Below are positions 40,748-49,803 of a DNA stretch of 64,000 nt, piece after piece. The notes beneath the pieces are model-generated. The model saw nothing but the letters and a program-made list of their open reading frames with translations, ran no database searches and had not been told where the DNA came from. Within the stretch, counting starts at the first letter, position 1. Every line of letters begins with the position of its first letter. This DNA is from Gammaproteobacteria bacterium (GTDB lineage: Bacteria; Pseudomonadota; Gammaproteobacteria; Ga0077536): contig JAJFJQ010000028.1 of the NCBI GenBank assembly GCA_021773835.1, positions 434,001 to 498,000 on the forward strand, written 5' to 3'. A program made the translations under genes and the position numbers.

Positions 40748-41194
40748 ATGGCAACGAAATCCAAGACAGAGACTAAGGTAGAAGATGCGGTTAACGAGAC
40801 TGCGGAGAAGGTTGGTAAGACAGTCGAAAACGTACTGGATAAGCTGGTCGAGAACCAAGCTCGCTTGACCGAAGCCGCGACCACCGCACGAGACCGCTCA
40901 CGCCGAGTGACCGACGAATATTTGCGCTCGCTGGCCGAAACGCAACGCGATGTGTTGGACTTGAGCAAGAAGCTAGCGTCGAATCCTACCGCCTATAACA
41001 GCAACATCGAGGCATTTCTTGAATCGACGACTGCGACCCAGTCACGGGCGATGGAAATCACCAAACTGTTTTATCGTGAGCAAGCCGACGCGACTGCAGA
41101 ATTCCAGAAGCTCGTCGCCCCGCTGTTCGAATCGACCAAAGGGTTCGCCGATATCAGCAAGAATATGCAGGCGTTCTGGCCGAAATCAGCCTAA
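40748..41194 (+). CDS. Phasin-like polyhydroxyalkanoate granule protein
   Basis: A 148-residue helical protein starting at ATG 40748, with AAGGGGAC upstream. A long amphipathic/coiled-coil region (VEDAVNETAEKVGKTVENVL, ARLTEAATTARDRSRRVTDE, AETQRDVLDLSKKL) is followed by a second helix and a hydrophobic-aromatic end (FADISKNMQAFWPKSA). This is phasin-like in size and composition. It leads the operon with phaC, so it probably coats PHA granules. About 70 bases of leader separate it from its promoter. Confidence 0.8.
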   Translation: MATKSKTETKVEDAVNETAEKVGKTVENVLDKLVENQARLTEAATTARDRSRRVTDEYLRSLAETQRDVLDLSKKLASNPTAYNSNIEAFLESTTATQSRAMEITKLFYREQADATAEFQKLVAPLFESTKGFADISKNMQAFWPKSA

Positions 41195-41266
41195 GGCACA
41201 AGCTCAAGAAATGACGACATCATCTCGGAGTTCGCTTCATCACCAGTCGCTAGCGGACTCGTGCAG

Positions 41267-42076
41267 ATGAATGCCACGTCAATTCCAGATCACGGTGGGG
41301 AGTCTGCAATAGAAGATTTTACCGATCCCTTTGCCCACGACCCATCGGTCGAACAAACCATCACGCCGTTATGGAAAGAGGCAAGGTGGGGAATCGAATG
41401 GGCACGCCTTAGACTTAGCCGGGTCTATTACGGCGTCGGCGTGAAGCGCGGCGATCGGTCCCCTATTGTCCTGGTGCCGGGATTCATGGCGGGGGACGCG
41501 ATGATGCTCGAGCTGCATTGGTGGTTGCGTCGGATCGGCTACCGCTCGTATTTGTCCAACATTGTCTGGAATAACGATTGCCCGGATAAAACAGCGCAGG
41601 CTCTTGCGCGCCGCGTACGCGGCGTACAAGAACGCACTGGGGAAAAGGTTACCTTGGTTGGCCATAGTCTGGGTGGGTTACTGGTAAAGAGCGTTAGCCA
41701 AGATCACCCTGATATCGTCAAGAGCGTGGTCACCATGGGATCGCCGTTTAAAGAAATTGTTAAAGCGCACCCCGCGGTGATCGGGATCTGGGACCGGTTG
41801 AAGATTACGCAAGGTGGATTGATCGGCCGTAATCTCAACCTTTCTTGTGGAACCGGTCACTGTACCTGCGGATTCGTCCGCAACATGATGCAACCACAAG
41901 ACACGGCACCGCCTCAGTTCGCCATATTTTCGAAAGGTGATGGCGTGGTCGACTGGACGAGCTGTATCGAAGATGACGAGCAATGCAACGCCGAAGTACA
42001 CGGCACTCACACCGGAATGGTTTACAACTCGGAAGTCTTCCGAGCACTGGGTAAACGACTAGCAGATGTGAAATGA
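41267..42076 (+). CDS. Alpha/beta hydrolase (lipase-like) in the PHA operon
   Basis: A 269-residue hydrolase. Motifs: PIVLVPGFMAGD oxyanion region, VTLVGHSLGGLLVKSV nucleophile elbow, FSKGDGVVDW acid and VHGTHTGMVYNSE histidine region, as in bacterial lipases/PGAP1-like enzymes; a CGTGHCTCGF cysteine cluster lies in the cap. A GTG at 41261 is an alternative start. Its place between the phasin and synthase genes suggests a role in polymer turnover, such as intracellular depolymerase or oligomer hydrolase, but that is inference. Confidence 0.78.
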   Translation: MNATSIPDHGGESAIEDFTDPFAHDPSVEQTITPLWKEARWGIEWARLRLSRVYYGVGVKRGDRSPIVLVPGFMAGDAMMLELHWWLRRIGYRSYLSNIVWNNDCPDKTAQALARRVRGVQERTGEKVTLVGHSLGGLLVKSVSQDHPDIVKSVVTMGSPFKEIVKAHPAVIGIWDRLKITQGGLIGRNLNLSCGTGHCTCGFVRNMMQPQDTAPPQFAIFSKGDGVVDWTSCIEDDEQCNAEVHGTHTGMVYNSEVFRALGKRLADVK

Positions 42077-42113
42077 CATTTTTCGGCTACCGCAACTAAC
42101 AGGTATACATGGC

Positions 42114-42515
42114 ATGAGCGAAGACGAAATAATCGACCCAATCCGACTTTGGCGGGAATGGATGATCAAATCCGAGAAGCAATGGAGCGACCACCTCACC
42201 GAATTGATGGGTGATGAGCGCTTTTCCAAAGGTATGGGCCGTTACATCCAAGAAGGCCTGCATTCCCATCGTATCTTCAGTGATGGCATGGCGCAGTACC
42301 TATCGAGTCTTAACCTCCCATCACGTGCTGACGTCCTCGACGTCGGCGACCGTTTGGGTCAAATCGAAGATACGCTGGCCGGCTTACAGGTCGAGATCCG
42401 TGAACAGCGAGCGCAACTCACTCGGTTGGCAAATACGGGTGTTGCCCCAGTCGATACCGACCAACCCAAACGACCGAGCCGAACTAAGCAACCGCCGACG
42501 AAAGCAAGTTCATGA
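42114..42515 (+). CDS. Short PhaE-like subunit of class III PHA synthase
   Basis: A 133-residue protein whose ATGA end overlaps the phaC start. It has a Trp-rich helical N-terminus (IRLWREWMIKSEKQWSDHLT), a central FSKGMGRYIQEGLHSHRIFS, then LNLPSRADVLDVGDRLGQIE followed by a coiled coil (DTLAGLQVEIREQRAQL), and a basic disordered tail. LNLPSRADV and the coiled coil resemble the C-terminal part of PhaE. Standard PhaE is about 350 residues and class IV PhaR about 200, so this is a strikingly reduced partner. Confidence 0.7.
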   Translation: MSEDEIIDPIRLWREWMIKSEKQWSDHLTELMGDERFSKGMGRYIQEGLHSHRIFSDGMAQYLSSLNLPSRADVLDVGDRLGQIEDTLAGLQVEIREQRAQLTRLANTGVAPVDTDQPKRPSRTKQPPTKASS

Positions 42516-43612
42516 GTACGTTGGCGCAGACAAGTCGCCAGGCGCCGGTAGACGATACGTTCGAATCGCACGTTGGGCGCACCGTTGAGCGGGCGATCTC
42601 GCGCAATATCCCCGGCCTGCGGATCCCGCAAACGGAATCAGAACTCGACGTCGGTACAACGCCAAAGGACCTGATTTATTCCCGCGACACAGCGCGCCTG
42701 TATCAATATCGGCCGCTGCTCGACGAAATCTACCGTGTGCCGCTGTTAATCGTTATGTCGCCGGTGGCAAAGGGCTATATTCTCGATCTGGCGAAAGGAC
42801 AAAGCTTCGTCGAATACTTTCTGCTGCAGGGCTACGACGTTTACATGATCGACTGGGTCGCGCCGCGTCGCGAGCACGCAGCTCTTGGATTCGATAATTT
42901 CGTCTGCGACGTGGTCGGTGACGCGGTCAACAAAGTGCTCGAGGTTTCAGGCGAGCCGGATCTTACGATGATCGGTTATTGCATGGGCGGCATGTTGGCC
43001 TCGATGTATACGGCGCTAAATCCGGACGGCGCGGTTAAAAATCTGGCGTGCTTTACCACACCGGTCAATGCTGATGGCATGACCCTCTATAAGCGCTGGG
43101 CCGAGGCCAAGAGTTTCGACATCGACCGTCTGGTCGATGAACTCGGGATAATTCCTGGGGACATGGTCAATGCCTCGATTCAGGCGCTGCGACCACTGCA
43201 GAAATCTGCTGGCCAGTTGAATTTGCTCAATAACGTGCACAACGACGCGTTCGTTAAAGCGCAATTAACGTTTGATCGCTGGGCAAGCGACCAGCTCCCG
43301 ATCCCGGGCGAAGTTGCTCGGGGAATGTTCAAAGATTTCTTGATGGACAACAAATTCGCCTTGAATGCGTTTGAACTACGCGGCGAAACGGTCGACCTCG
43401 GTAAGATTACGGTGCCGTTTCTGCATGTTGCCGCTGAATACGACCATATCGTACCGACCGCTGCATCGAAAGATTTGATATCAATGGTCGGCAGCAAAGA
43501 CAAACAAGAGATCGTGGTGAAAGGCGGCCACGTCAGCCTTGTCGCCGGCGGCAATGCCATCTATCGTTTGTGGCCGAAACTCGACGAATGGTTGCGAGAG
43601 CGAGGGACATGA
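42512..43612 (+). CDS. phaC: Polyhydroxyalkanoate synthase, class III type
   Basis: A 366-residue synthase, the short class III/IV length. Catalytic triad: Cys157 in MIGYCMGGMLAS (lipase box with Cys for Ser), Asp311 in AAEYDHIVP and His340 in GGHVSLVAG. YQYRPLLDEIYRVPLLIVMS and YMIDWVAPRREH are conserved PhaC regions. It polymerises hydroxyacyl-CoA into PHA. The ATGA overlap with the PhaE-like gene indicates a two-subunit enzyme. Confidence 0.93.
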   Translation: MSTLAQTSRQAPVDDTFESHVGRTVERAISRNIPGLRIPQTESELDVGTTPKDLIYSRDTARLYQYRPLLDEIYRVPLLIVMSPVAKGYILDLAKGQSFVEYFLLQGYDVYMIDWVAPRREHAALGFDNFVCDVVGDAVNKVLEVSGEPDLTMIGYCMGGMLASMYTALNPDGAVKNLACFTTPVNADGMTLYKRWAEAKSFDIDRLVDELGIIPGDMVNASIQALRPLQKSAGQLNLLNNVHNDAFVKAQLTFDRWASDQLPIPGEVARGMFKDFLMDNKFALNAFELRGETVDLGKITVPFLHVAAEYDHIVPTAASKDLISMVGSKDKQEIVVKGGHVSLVAGGNAIYRLWPKLDEWLRERGT

Positions 43613-43700
43613 CCGGCACGACCTTCGACGTAGGCCACCCTTGCACAACACGGCACCCAAAACGGTGATCCAAAATAGAATAAAAAGCGGAGACAGTAAA

Positions 43701-44300
43701 ATGCCAGAGTTGAGTATTGCCGAAGTGCTTAAAAACTACCCATTGGCGGTCGAATTAAAGGACCGTGCGTTCACGCTGCGTCCAATGGTTGCCGAGGATG
43801 GTCCCGCACTGTTGGCGTTCGCTGGCGAACTACCACCTCATGACATCATGTTTATGCGTCGCGATATCACGAAGCAAGCGGGGATCGACCAATGGGTTCG
43901 CGATCTCGAAAGCGGACATATTCATTCGGTGCTCGCTGAGGACGAGTTTGGCGTCGTCGGTTATTCCACTATTCACTTAAACGATTTGGAATGGTCCGCC
44001 CACGTTGCTGAAATGCGTGTAACGACCGCCGATCGCGCGCGTGGCCTTGGCCTCGGACGTTTATTGACTCGCGAGGCCTTCAACATTGCCCTGTCACTTG
44101 GTATTGAGAAAGTCGTTGCCCGGATGACTACCGATCAGACCGGAGCACGTGCTTTATTTCACGAACTGGGTTTTCAAAACGAAGCCCTACTGAAAGACCA
44201 CGTAAAAGATCGCGATGGCGCGCGCCATGATCTGTTACTCATGGCCTGCGAAGTGCAATCCTTCCTCTCTACTCGAAACGCCTACGGTGTCGTCAACTAG
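43701..44300 (+). CDS. GNAT family N-acetyltransferase
   Basis: A 199-residue acetyltransferase. Start at ATG 43701, 9 bases after GGAG; an upstream open stretch overlaps the phaC end in another frame and is not coding. The acetyl-CoA binding loop is RARGLGLGRLLTREAFNIAL (about 113-132), followed by ARMTTDQTGARALFHELGFQ, the usual motif-B/A end. The N-terminal half is degenerate. Substrate unknown. It lies 88 bases after phaC, possibly still in that operon. Confidence 0.85.
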   Translation: MPELSIAEVLKNYPLAVELKDRAFTLRPMVAEDGPALLAFAGELPPHDIMFMRRDITKQAGIDQWVRDLESGHIHSVLAEDEFGVVGYSTIHLNDLEWSAHVAEMRVTTADRARGLGLGRLLTREAFNIALSLGIEKVVARMTTDQTGARALFHELGFQNEALLKDHVKDRDGARHDLLLMACEVQSFLSTRNAYGVVN

Positions 44301-44434
44301 TAAACTTGGGCTTACTGCGCAACTGGATTAGTGCCATCGCACATGGCTAGTGCCACAGCGCAGCCGACGGAATGCATCCCGAGCGCGTATAATTGCTACT
44401 GTCGGGTCCACCAAAATTAGCTGGGAGCAACGCC

Positions 44435-44887
44435 GTGAGCAAACAAAGCTGGAATATCTATCTGTCAGGCGAAATCCATTCGGATTGGCGCGAGCGCATT
44501 GTCGAGGGCGCGAGCGCTGCTGGATTGCCGGTAAATTTCAGTGCGCCGATCACCGACCACGAAGCGAGTGATATGTGTGGAGTACGTATACTTGGCGACG
44601 AGCAAGATACATTTTGGCGCGACCGAAAGGGTGCGAGCATCAACGCGATCCGAACCAGTTCGTTGATCAGCGGCGCCGATGCCGTCGTCGTACGTTTTGG
44701 CCCGAAATATAAACAATGGAACGCCGCTTTTGATGCCGGCTACGCGGCGGCCTTAAATAAGCCGCTGATCACGCTCCATGATGAAGACCACGACCACGCG
44801 CTAAAGGAAGTCGACGCCGCGGCTAATGCCACTGCGCGCACGCCCGATCAGGTGGTCGAGGTGCTGCGTTACGTAATGGCGGAATGA
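44435..44887 (+). CDS. YtoQ family protein
   Basis: A 150-residue protein recognised from WNIYLSGEIHSDWRERIVEG at the N-terminus, ITDHEASDMCG in the middle, and FDAGYAAALNKPLITLH near the end, a nucleoside-2-deoxyribosyltransferase-like fold in which YtoQ proteins fall. The function is not established. Start chosen at GTG 44435, 7 bases after GGGAG, since the domain begins right there; the frame is open 14 codons further without a ribosome site. Confidence 0.85.
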   Translation: MSKQSWNIYLSGEIHSDWRERIVEGASAAGLPVNFSAPITDHEASDMCGVRILGDEQDTFWRDRKGASINAIRTSSLISGADAVVVRFGPKYKQWNAAFDAGYAAALNKPLITLHDEDHDHALKEVDAAANATARTPDQVVEVLRYVMAE

Positions 44888-44893
44888 ATAACG

Positions 44894-45697
44894 CTAGCTT
44901 GCCGATCGACGGCGCTGAAAGAGCAGACCGATACACGCCCCTAGCATCAAAACGATGCTTGGTGGCAGCGGCACCATGGCAGTGGTCAGTGTTATGTCAC
45001 CAAGCAGGACTTGACTACGGGCACTTGTAGTATTGTCGCCAATGAAAAGATAGTTCGGGATCCCATACACATCGAGCGACGCGACGCCGGAAAGATCACG
45101 CAACGCACCGCTGAGTAGCGGTGCACCATCGGCGAGCAACGAGTACCCGGAACCGAGGATCTGTAATGAGTAGCTGGTCAGTGCGCTGCTGGTATCATAG
45201 GCGGCACCCTCAGCGTGGGTAAATCCCGCTTCTTGTGCCCAAATTTCACCGATTCCAGCACCTGCATCCTGCCAAAACCCAAGCTCAACGCCCAGCAAAT
45301 CGTCCGTGATGACAATTATCGAGAATCCGGAGCGGTTGACGCCGGCATGCTCCTCAAGATTCACCTGTAATTCGAAATCTAAATTAACGCCCGTTGTGCG
45401 GTCGAGAGCGAGCGTCGGCAGCGGTGAAAGCAACGGGATATAATTGGCGTAACCAAGGCGAGGTGTATTTGAAGGGGTGGTATCAAAAACGGCGCCTATT
45501 CCAGCCCCAGCGCTTGTTACCCAGGCCGATTCAGGTCTACCGAGACACAGCACTTCCGCACAGAACAACAATTCGCCCTGACTACCGGGGAGGCTGCCTG
45601 GAGCGGCGTCAAACAGCGTGACTGTAGTGGCGCCTGCCCCCGCGGAGCTTGTAAGCAGCAGTACTGAAATAGCGAGCCATCGCCGGAACCGATCCAT
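44894..45697 (-). CDS. Exported protein with a PEP-CTERM-like sorting tail
   Basis: A 267-residue protein. I start at the ATG 45695-45697, which opens a signal peptide (MDRFRRWLAISVLLLTSS, then AGAGA), rather than at the long upstream open frame. The body is beta-rich and low in charge, and looks lectin- or LamG-like (LNLDFELQVNLEE, GFSIIVITDDL). The C-terminus VPLPPSIVLMLGACIGLLFQ plus RRR is a PEP-CTERM-type tail: motif, membrane helix, basic cluster. These are processed by exosortase; none is encoded in this window. It is convergent with ytoQ, six bases apart. Confidence 0.75.
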   Translation of the reverse strand: MDRFRRWLAISVLLLTSSAGAGATTVTLFDAAPGSLPGSQGELLFCAEVLCLGRPESAWVTSAGAGIGAVFDTTPSNTPRLGYANYIPLLSPLPTLALDRTTGVNLDFELQVNLEEHAGVNRSGFSIIVITDDLLGVELGFWQDAGAGIGEIWAQEAGFTHAEGAAYDTSSALTSYSLQILGSGYSLLADGAPLLSGALRDLSGVASLDVYGIPNYLFIGDNTTSARSQVLLGDITLTTAMVPLPPSIVLMLGACIGLLFQRRRSAS

Positions 45698-45920
45698 TGA
45701 TCCTACCCCAATTATTATTGTACATATGCTATGCGTGGACGCCGGGCACCGTCCGGTAATGGGCCACATTATTTTGCTAGATGTTAGCGATAGGGACTCG
45801 TTAACAGTTGTTTGCATTGTCCGAAGACGTGATACTGCTGCGTGATCGGAGATGGGAGGCCGTTGTCGATTTTCGACTCCGCCATACCCAGAGTTATCAG
45901 TCAAAGTTTAAGAGAACAAC

Positions 45921-46484
45921 GTGAACACACTGCGGGCCGCGATAAAAATTTCAATACTGTTGCTACTAGTAACTCAAAACGCCTACGCCGAGGACTCGAT
46001 CGATACCGCGACGACAATTCGTGCGACCGCAATGCGCGCAGAGCCCACTATGAGGAGCGCGGCGGTGAAGGAGATGGCGAGCGACACATCGGTTGTGGTA
46101 TTTGAACGCCAACGATTATGGGTCCGTGTCGCCACCGCTGACGACACAGAGACAGATGGCTGGCTCCGTTTTACAGAGTTGCGATTTGGAGCAGGCGCGC
46201 CAGCAGTAACTAGTAATGCACCGAGATCTGGGGGCTTTGCCGGCTTTTCACGTTCCGTCAGTGGCTTTTTGAGTAGCTTTCGTGGCGGCGGGTCACGTAC
46301 CGCGCAGAAGACGGCGACGATCGGCATTCGTGGATTGACGGTCGCTGAACTTCAAGCAGCGCAACCGGACGCGAGCGCCTTGGCCGCGATCAGTCGCTAT
46401 GCGATCTCTCCGGCTGAAGCGGAACAGTTTGCCAACGCCGGCGGGCTCTCCGCCCAGGGTGTTGCGGCCGGGGGTGGAAAATGA
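45921..46484 (+). CDS. Exported bacterial SH3-domain protein
   Basis: A 187-residue protein from GTG 45921. It has a signal peptide (MNTLRAAIKISILLLLVTQ, then NAYA), an SH3b domain at about 30-90 (TTIRATAMRAEPTMRSAAVK, DTSVVVFERQRLWVRVA, DGWLRFTELRFG), a Gly/Ser-rich linker, and a C-terminal helical segment with repeated Ala. Such domains bind cell-wall or protein ligands in the periplasm. Its stop overlaps the start of the M48 protease (ATGA), so they form a pair. Confidence 0.78.
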   Translation: MNTLRAAIKISILLLLVTQNAYAEDSIDTATTIRATAMRAEPTMRSAAVKEMASDTSVVVFERQRLWVRVATADDTETDGWLRFTELRFGAGAPAVTSNAPRSGGFAGFSRSVSGFLSSFRGGGSRTAQKTATIGIRGLTVAELQAAQPDASALAAISRYAISPAEAEQFANAGGLSAQGVAAGGGK

Positions 46485-47377
46485 GTCGAGTAACCCAACA
46501 TTGCCAATACCTGGTCTTGGTTGTTTCTCTGAGTTTGCCGTGGGCCGCCGCGACAGCGTTCGATTTCGGTGCACTCACCAACGCGGTTAAGAAACTCGAC
46601 ATCGACAAGGCAGTCGACGTCGGTAAACGGCTTGTTGCCAGCACGACGGAAATGGCGGTTGAGCAGGAGATCGAACTGGGAAACGACCTGACCGCCCGCT
46701 TGCTCGGTGCGATGCGGCCACTCGACGACCCGGTGCTTCAATCATACGTTAACCGTGTCGGGCGTTGGCTGAGCTTACAGACGCAAAGGCCAGATCTACC
46801 GTGGCGTTTTGCGGTCGTGGATACCGACTCGCTCGGCGCATTTGCGGCACCTGGCGGCAACGTTGTAATCACCGCCGGTCTGATGCGCTTGATGCGTGAC
46901 GAAAACGAACTCGCGGGGGTCCTGGCGCACGAGATTGCGCATGTTGTGGAAAAGCACCATGTGAAGGCCATTATGAAACAAGCTCGAGTCTCACTCGCGC
47001 GTGATGTGGCCGCCAATATGGCGAGCGAATATGTCTCTAATAACCCGCTCGTAACCGAGGCTTTATTGGGTGCTGGGATGAAGATCTATTCGACCGGCCT
47101 CGGTCAGGCCGACGAATTTGCAGCCGACAATGGCGGCACACAGCTAGCGGCGCGTGCAGGCTACGATCCGCTCGGCTTGTTGCTGGTGTTGACGACCCTA
47201 GATTCTATCGACGCGGCAGAGCCGCGCAGTTCGCTTATGTTTTCAACCCATCCACCGACCCGCGAGCGCATCGACCGATTGGCCACACTCGCGGATAATA
47301 TGGCCACTGCATCTAGCGGTACGCTGCGTGATACTGCGCGATTTACAGATGTTCAGGCGCGTCTATTTTCGCCGTAG
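46481..47377 (+). CDS. M48-family periplasmic zinc metalloprotease
   Basis: A 298-residue protease with a signal peptide (SRVTQHCQYLVLVVSLSLPW, AAATA). The zinc site is LAHEIAHVVEKHH (about 143-155), with the third ligand in QADEFAAD (about 207-214). DTDSLGAFAAPGGNVVITAG and FSTHPPTRERI are typical of LoiP/BepA-like M48 enzymes, which act in outer-membrane quality control. The SH3 protein made with it is likely a partner or substrate adaptor. Confidence 0.9.
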   Translation: MSRVTQHCQYLVLVVSLSLPWAAATAFDFGALTNAVKKLDIDKAVDVGKRLVASTTEMAVEQEIELGNDLTARLLGAMRPLDDPVLQSYVNRVGRWLSLQTQRPDLPWRFAVVDTDSLGAFAAPGGNVVITAGLMRLMRDENELAGVLAHEIAHVVEKHHVKAIMKQARVSLARDVAANMASEYVSNNPLVTEALLGAGMKIYSTGLGQADEFAADNGGTQLAARAGYDPLGLLLVLTTLDSIDAAEPRSSLMFSTHPPTRERIDRLATLADNMATASSGTLRDTARFTDVQARLFSP

Positions 47378-47459
47378 CACTCGACGCAACCGGGTATACC
47401 CTTTTTGAAAAATCCTAGCGCGTTCGACGCAGCGGATCTTTAACGCCGGAGGGAGTCTA

Positions 47460-47906
47460 ATGAAACCACATATCCAAGAAGAATACGTTCACGTGGAGTC
47501 CACCGCATGGCAGCCATTTCCCGATACGCTGTCCGCGGGCGGTATCCGTTGGAAGCTCCTCCACGTCTCGCCTGAGGTTGGCGCCTGGACGGCAATTTTC
47601 GATTGTCCACAGGGCTCATCATTCAATCGCCATATTCATCTCGGCCCAGGTGAGTACTTACTCACCAAAGGTAAGATGGAGGTCCGCGGCGGTGTCGAGA
47701 AAGGCGGTTCAACCGCAACTGCTACGGGATACGGTTACGAATCCTGCAACGCGCGCCATGATCAAACTTATTTTCCAGAAGCCAGCGAGTTCTATATGAC
47801 CTTCATGGGACCGCTGCAGTTTATTAAAGAAGACGGCTCACCAATCGTCGTTGTGGGGTGGGAGCAGGCGCAAGGTTTGTGGGCCCAACAGACAGGTACC
47901 GCATGA
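47460..47906 (+). CDS. Cupin-domain protein (ChrR/acetylacetone-dioxygenase-like)
   Basis: A 148-residue single cupin with a GGAGGG ribosome site. Metal-binding residues are in SFNRHIHLGPGEYLLTKGKM (about 56-75: His, His, Glu) and a later histidine in NARHDQTYFP. It may be a mononuclear-iron dioxygenase such as those acting on beta-diketones, or an anti-sigma-like sensor domain. It precedes the enoyl-CoA hydratase gene by 45 bases, suggesting a shared catabolic transcript. Confidence 0.8.
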   Translation: MKPHIQEEYVHVESTAWQPFPDTLSAGGIRWKLLHVSPEVGAWTAIFDCPQGSSFNRHIHLGPGEYLLTKGKMEVRGGVEKGGSTATATGYGYESCNARHDQTYFPEASEFYMTFMGPLQFIKEDGSPIVVVGWEQAQGLWAQQTGTA

Positions 47907-47951
47907 TTTACGCTTGCCAACCACAACGCAGCACAACAGGGGGCAACATTC

Positions 47952-48749
47952 GTGTCTGAGGACATCTTGATTGAACGCGACGGCCACGTCTGCGTTATTA
48001 CCATCAACCGCCCGCAGGTAATGAATTCGCTGGATTTTGCAGCCAACGACGAACTCGTTGAGGCGTGGCGGAAGTTTGCGGCGGACCCGGACCTCAGGGT
48101 TGCGCTGATCACCGGCAGCGGCGGCAAAGCGTTTTGCGCCGGCGCCGACCTCAAGACCTATACCATGAACTTTGCGACGACATCGGCACCTGAATTTCAG
48201 CGCAAATACACCAACGGCCCTGGCCTCGGCGGCATCACTCGCAATCTCCATGTGTTCAAGCCGATCGTAGCGGCGATCGATGGTTATGCTATTTCTGGTG
48301 GATTCGAAATTGCCCTTGCTTGTGACATCCGGTTTTGTGCTGACCACGCGAAGTTCGGACTGCAGGACGTAAAGTGGGGCTTCCACGCTTGCGACGGCGC
48401 ATTGATTCGATTGCGAGATATTGTCGGTCGCGGTAACGCGATGGAGATGATCCTATCTGGGGATTTGATCGATGCCGAGCATGCGTATCGGATCGGCTTG
48501 GTCAATCGAGTCTGTCGGTCTGAAAATCTGCTCGAGGAATCGTTGACCTACGCCCACCGCTTGGCAAGCCGTGCGCCGTTAGCGCAGCAACTTGCGAAAG
48601 AGGTCATGGTCCGCGCTGAGGGTTTGACCCTAGACGAAGCCTTGCGGTTAGAGTCGACCTCGTTTCATGGGCTCGGTCAAACTCGCGATCTCGATGAGGG
48701 AACAACCGCATTTCGCGAGAAGCGCGACGCCAAATTTATTGGCGAGTAA
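47952..48749 (+). CDS. Enoyl-CoA hydratase/isomerase (crotonase) family protein
   Basis: A 265-residue crotonase from GTG 47952. ITINRPQVMNSLDFAANDEL, AFCAGADLKTY (oxyanion/CoA site) and AAIDGYAISGGFEIALACDI (with the first catalytic glutamate position kept) are diagnostic. In the second catalytic segment (DVKWGFHACDGALIRL) the usual glutamate region reads HACDG, so hydratase activity is uncertain and an isomerase, dehalogenase or hydrolase activity is possible. Confidence 0.9.
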   Translation: MSEDILIERDGHVCVITINRPQVMNSLDFAANDELVEAWRKFAADPDLRVALITGSGGKAFCAGADLKTYTMNFATTSAPEFQRKYTNGPGLGGITRNLHVFKPIVAAIDGYAISGGFEIALACDIRFCADHAKFGLQDVKWGFHACDGALIRLRDIVGRGNAMEMILSGDLIDAEHAYRIGLVNRVCRSENLLEESLTYAHRLASRAPLAQQLAKEVMVRAEGLTLDEALRLESTSFHGLGQTRDLDEGTTAFREKRDAKFIGE

Positions 48750-48807
48750 TCGCGCACGAGATCCGATCAACTAAATTGGTCGAGTTGACTGACAGCTGGT
48801 GCTTAGC

Positions 48808-49803
48808 TTATGCACCGAAAACCTGTAAGGGTAATTCGTCCAAGGCGGCGTACTGCTCGCGTAAATCTAAGATGTGTTGCTCCCAATAGCGGGGACCGTT
48901 GAACCAAGTAAATGTGCGTGGGAAGGCGGGGTCGTCCCAGCGCGCGGCGAGCCAACCGTTATAGTGCAGCAGCCGTAACGTTCGTAGTGCCTCGATAAGA
49001 TTCAATTCTTGCGGACGGAAATCGTAAAACTCGGCGTAGCCTTCTAGAATTTCGGATAGTTGCGCCGTCTGCCGTTCGCGATTCCCAGACAACAACATCC
49101 AAATGTCCTGCACCGCTGGTGCCATCCGAGCATCGTCAAAGTCGACGAAGTGCGGAGTATCGTCGCGCCACAGGATGTTGCCACTATGGCAATCGCCATG
49201 TACTCGGATCTGGTTGAGGTCTCCTGCTGCAGCAAATATCTCGTCGAGTTTAACCAACAAATCTCTGGCCAGCGATTCGTAGGGCATGGCAAGTTCGTTA
49301 GGGATGAATTCACGGCTGATCAACGCAACCGGATCATGCCCAAAAGTTTGGCAGTCTATTGCGGGCCGGTGCGTAAATGGCCGAGTGGCGCCAATAAGGT
49401 GAATTCGACCCAGCAATCTACCCAAGATCAGCAGGTTGTCCAGGTCGTCAATATCAGGCGTACGGCCACCCTTGCGCGCGTATAGAGCAAAGCGAAAATC
49501 GCCATGGTGAAAAAGACTCAGGCCATCGCCGGTCACAATCGGTGCGACGACCGGCAACTCATTGTTGGCCAGCTCAAAGCAGAATTCGTGTTCTTCTAGG
49601 ATTTGTGCGTCAGACCAACGTTCTGGTCGATAGTACTTTGCGATGATTGGTTCATCATCTTCGATACCAATCTGATAGACGCGATTTTCATAGCTATTTA
49701 AGGCCAATAGCCGGCCATCGGTGATGTAACCCAGGCGCTCAACTGTGCCGAGAATGAAATCTGGGGTCAATGTATCGAACGGATGAGTTGCGGGTTCGGT
49801 CAC
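48808..49803 (-). CDS. srkA: Stress response serine/threonine kinase SrkA (RdoA/YihE)
   Basis: A 331-residue APH/choline-kinase-fold kinase matching SrkA. LNSYENRVYQIGIEDDEPII is the nucleotide loop, AKYYRPERWS carries the lysine, IRVHGDCHSGNILWRDD has the catalytic HGDxHxxN, and FVDFDDARMAPAVQDIWMLL the metal-binding DFDD. SrkA counters envelope and oxidative stress and delays programmed death in E. coli. The GTG start overlaps the stop of a small upstream frame. Confidence 0.92.
   Translation of the reverse strand: MTEPATHPFDTLTPDFILGTVERLGYITDGRLLALNSYENRVYQIGIEDDEPIIAKYYRPERWSDAQILEEHEFCFELANNELPVVAPIVTGDGLSLFHHGDFRFALYARKGGRTPDIDDLDNLLILGRLLGRIHLIGATRPFTHRPAIDCQTFGHDPVALISREFIPNELAMPYESLARDLLVKLDEIFAAAGDLNQIRVHGDCHSGNILWRDDTPHFVDFDDARMAPAVQDIWMLLSGNRERQTAQLSEILEGYAEFYDFRPQELNLIEALRTLRLLHYNGWLAARWDDPAFPRTFTWFNGPRYWEQHILDLREQYAALDELPLQVFGA

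Noticed and set aside
45842-46105. 87-residue plus-strand frame overlapping the SH3 protein start
   Set aside because: The SH3 frame has a signal peptide and domain motifs; the other frame is a shadow.
47391-47405. CGGGTATACCC followed by TTTTT as a terminator after the M48 protease gene
   Set aside because: The palindrome leaves only a 3-bp stem once a loop is allowed, too weak to call.
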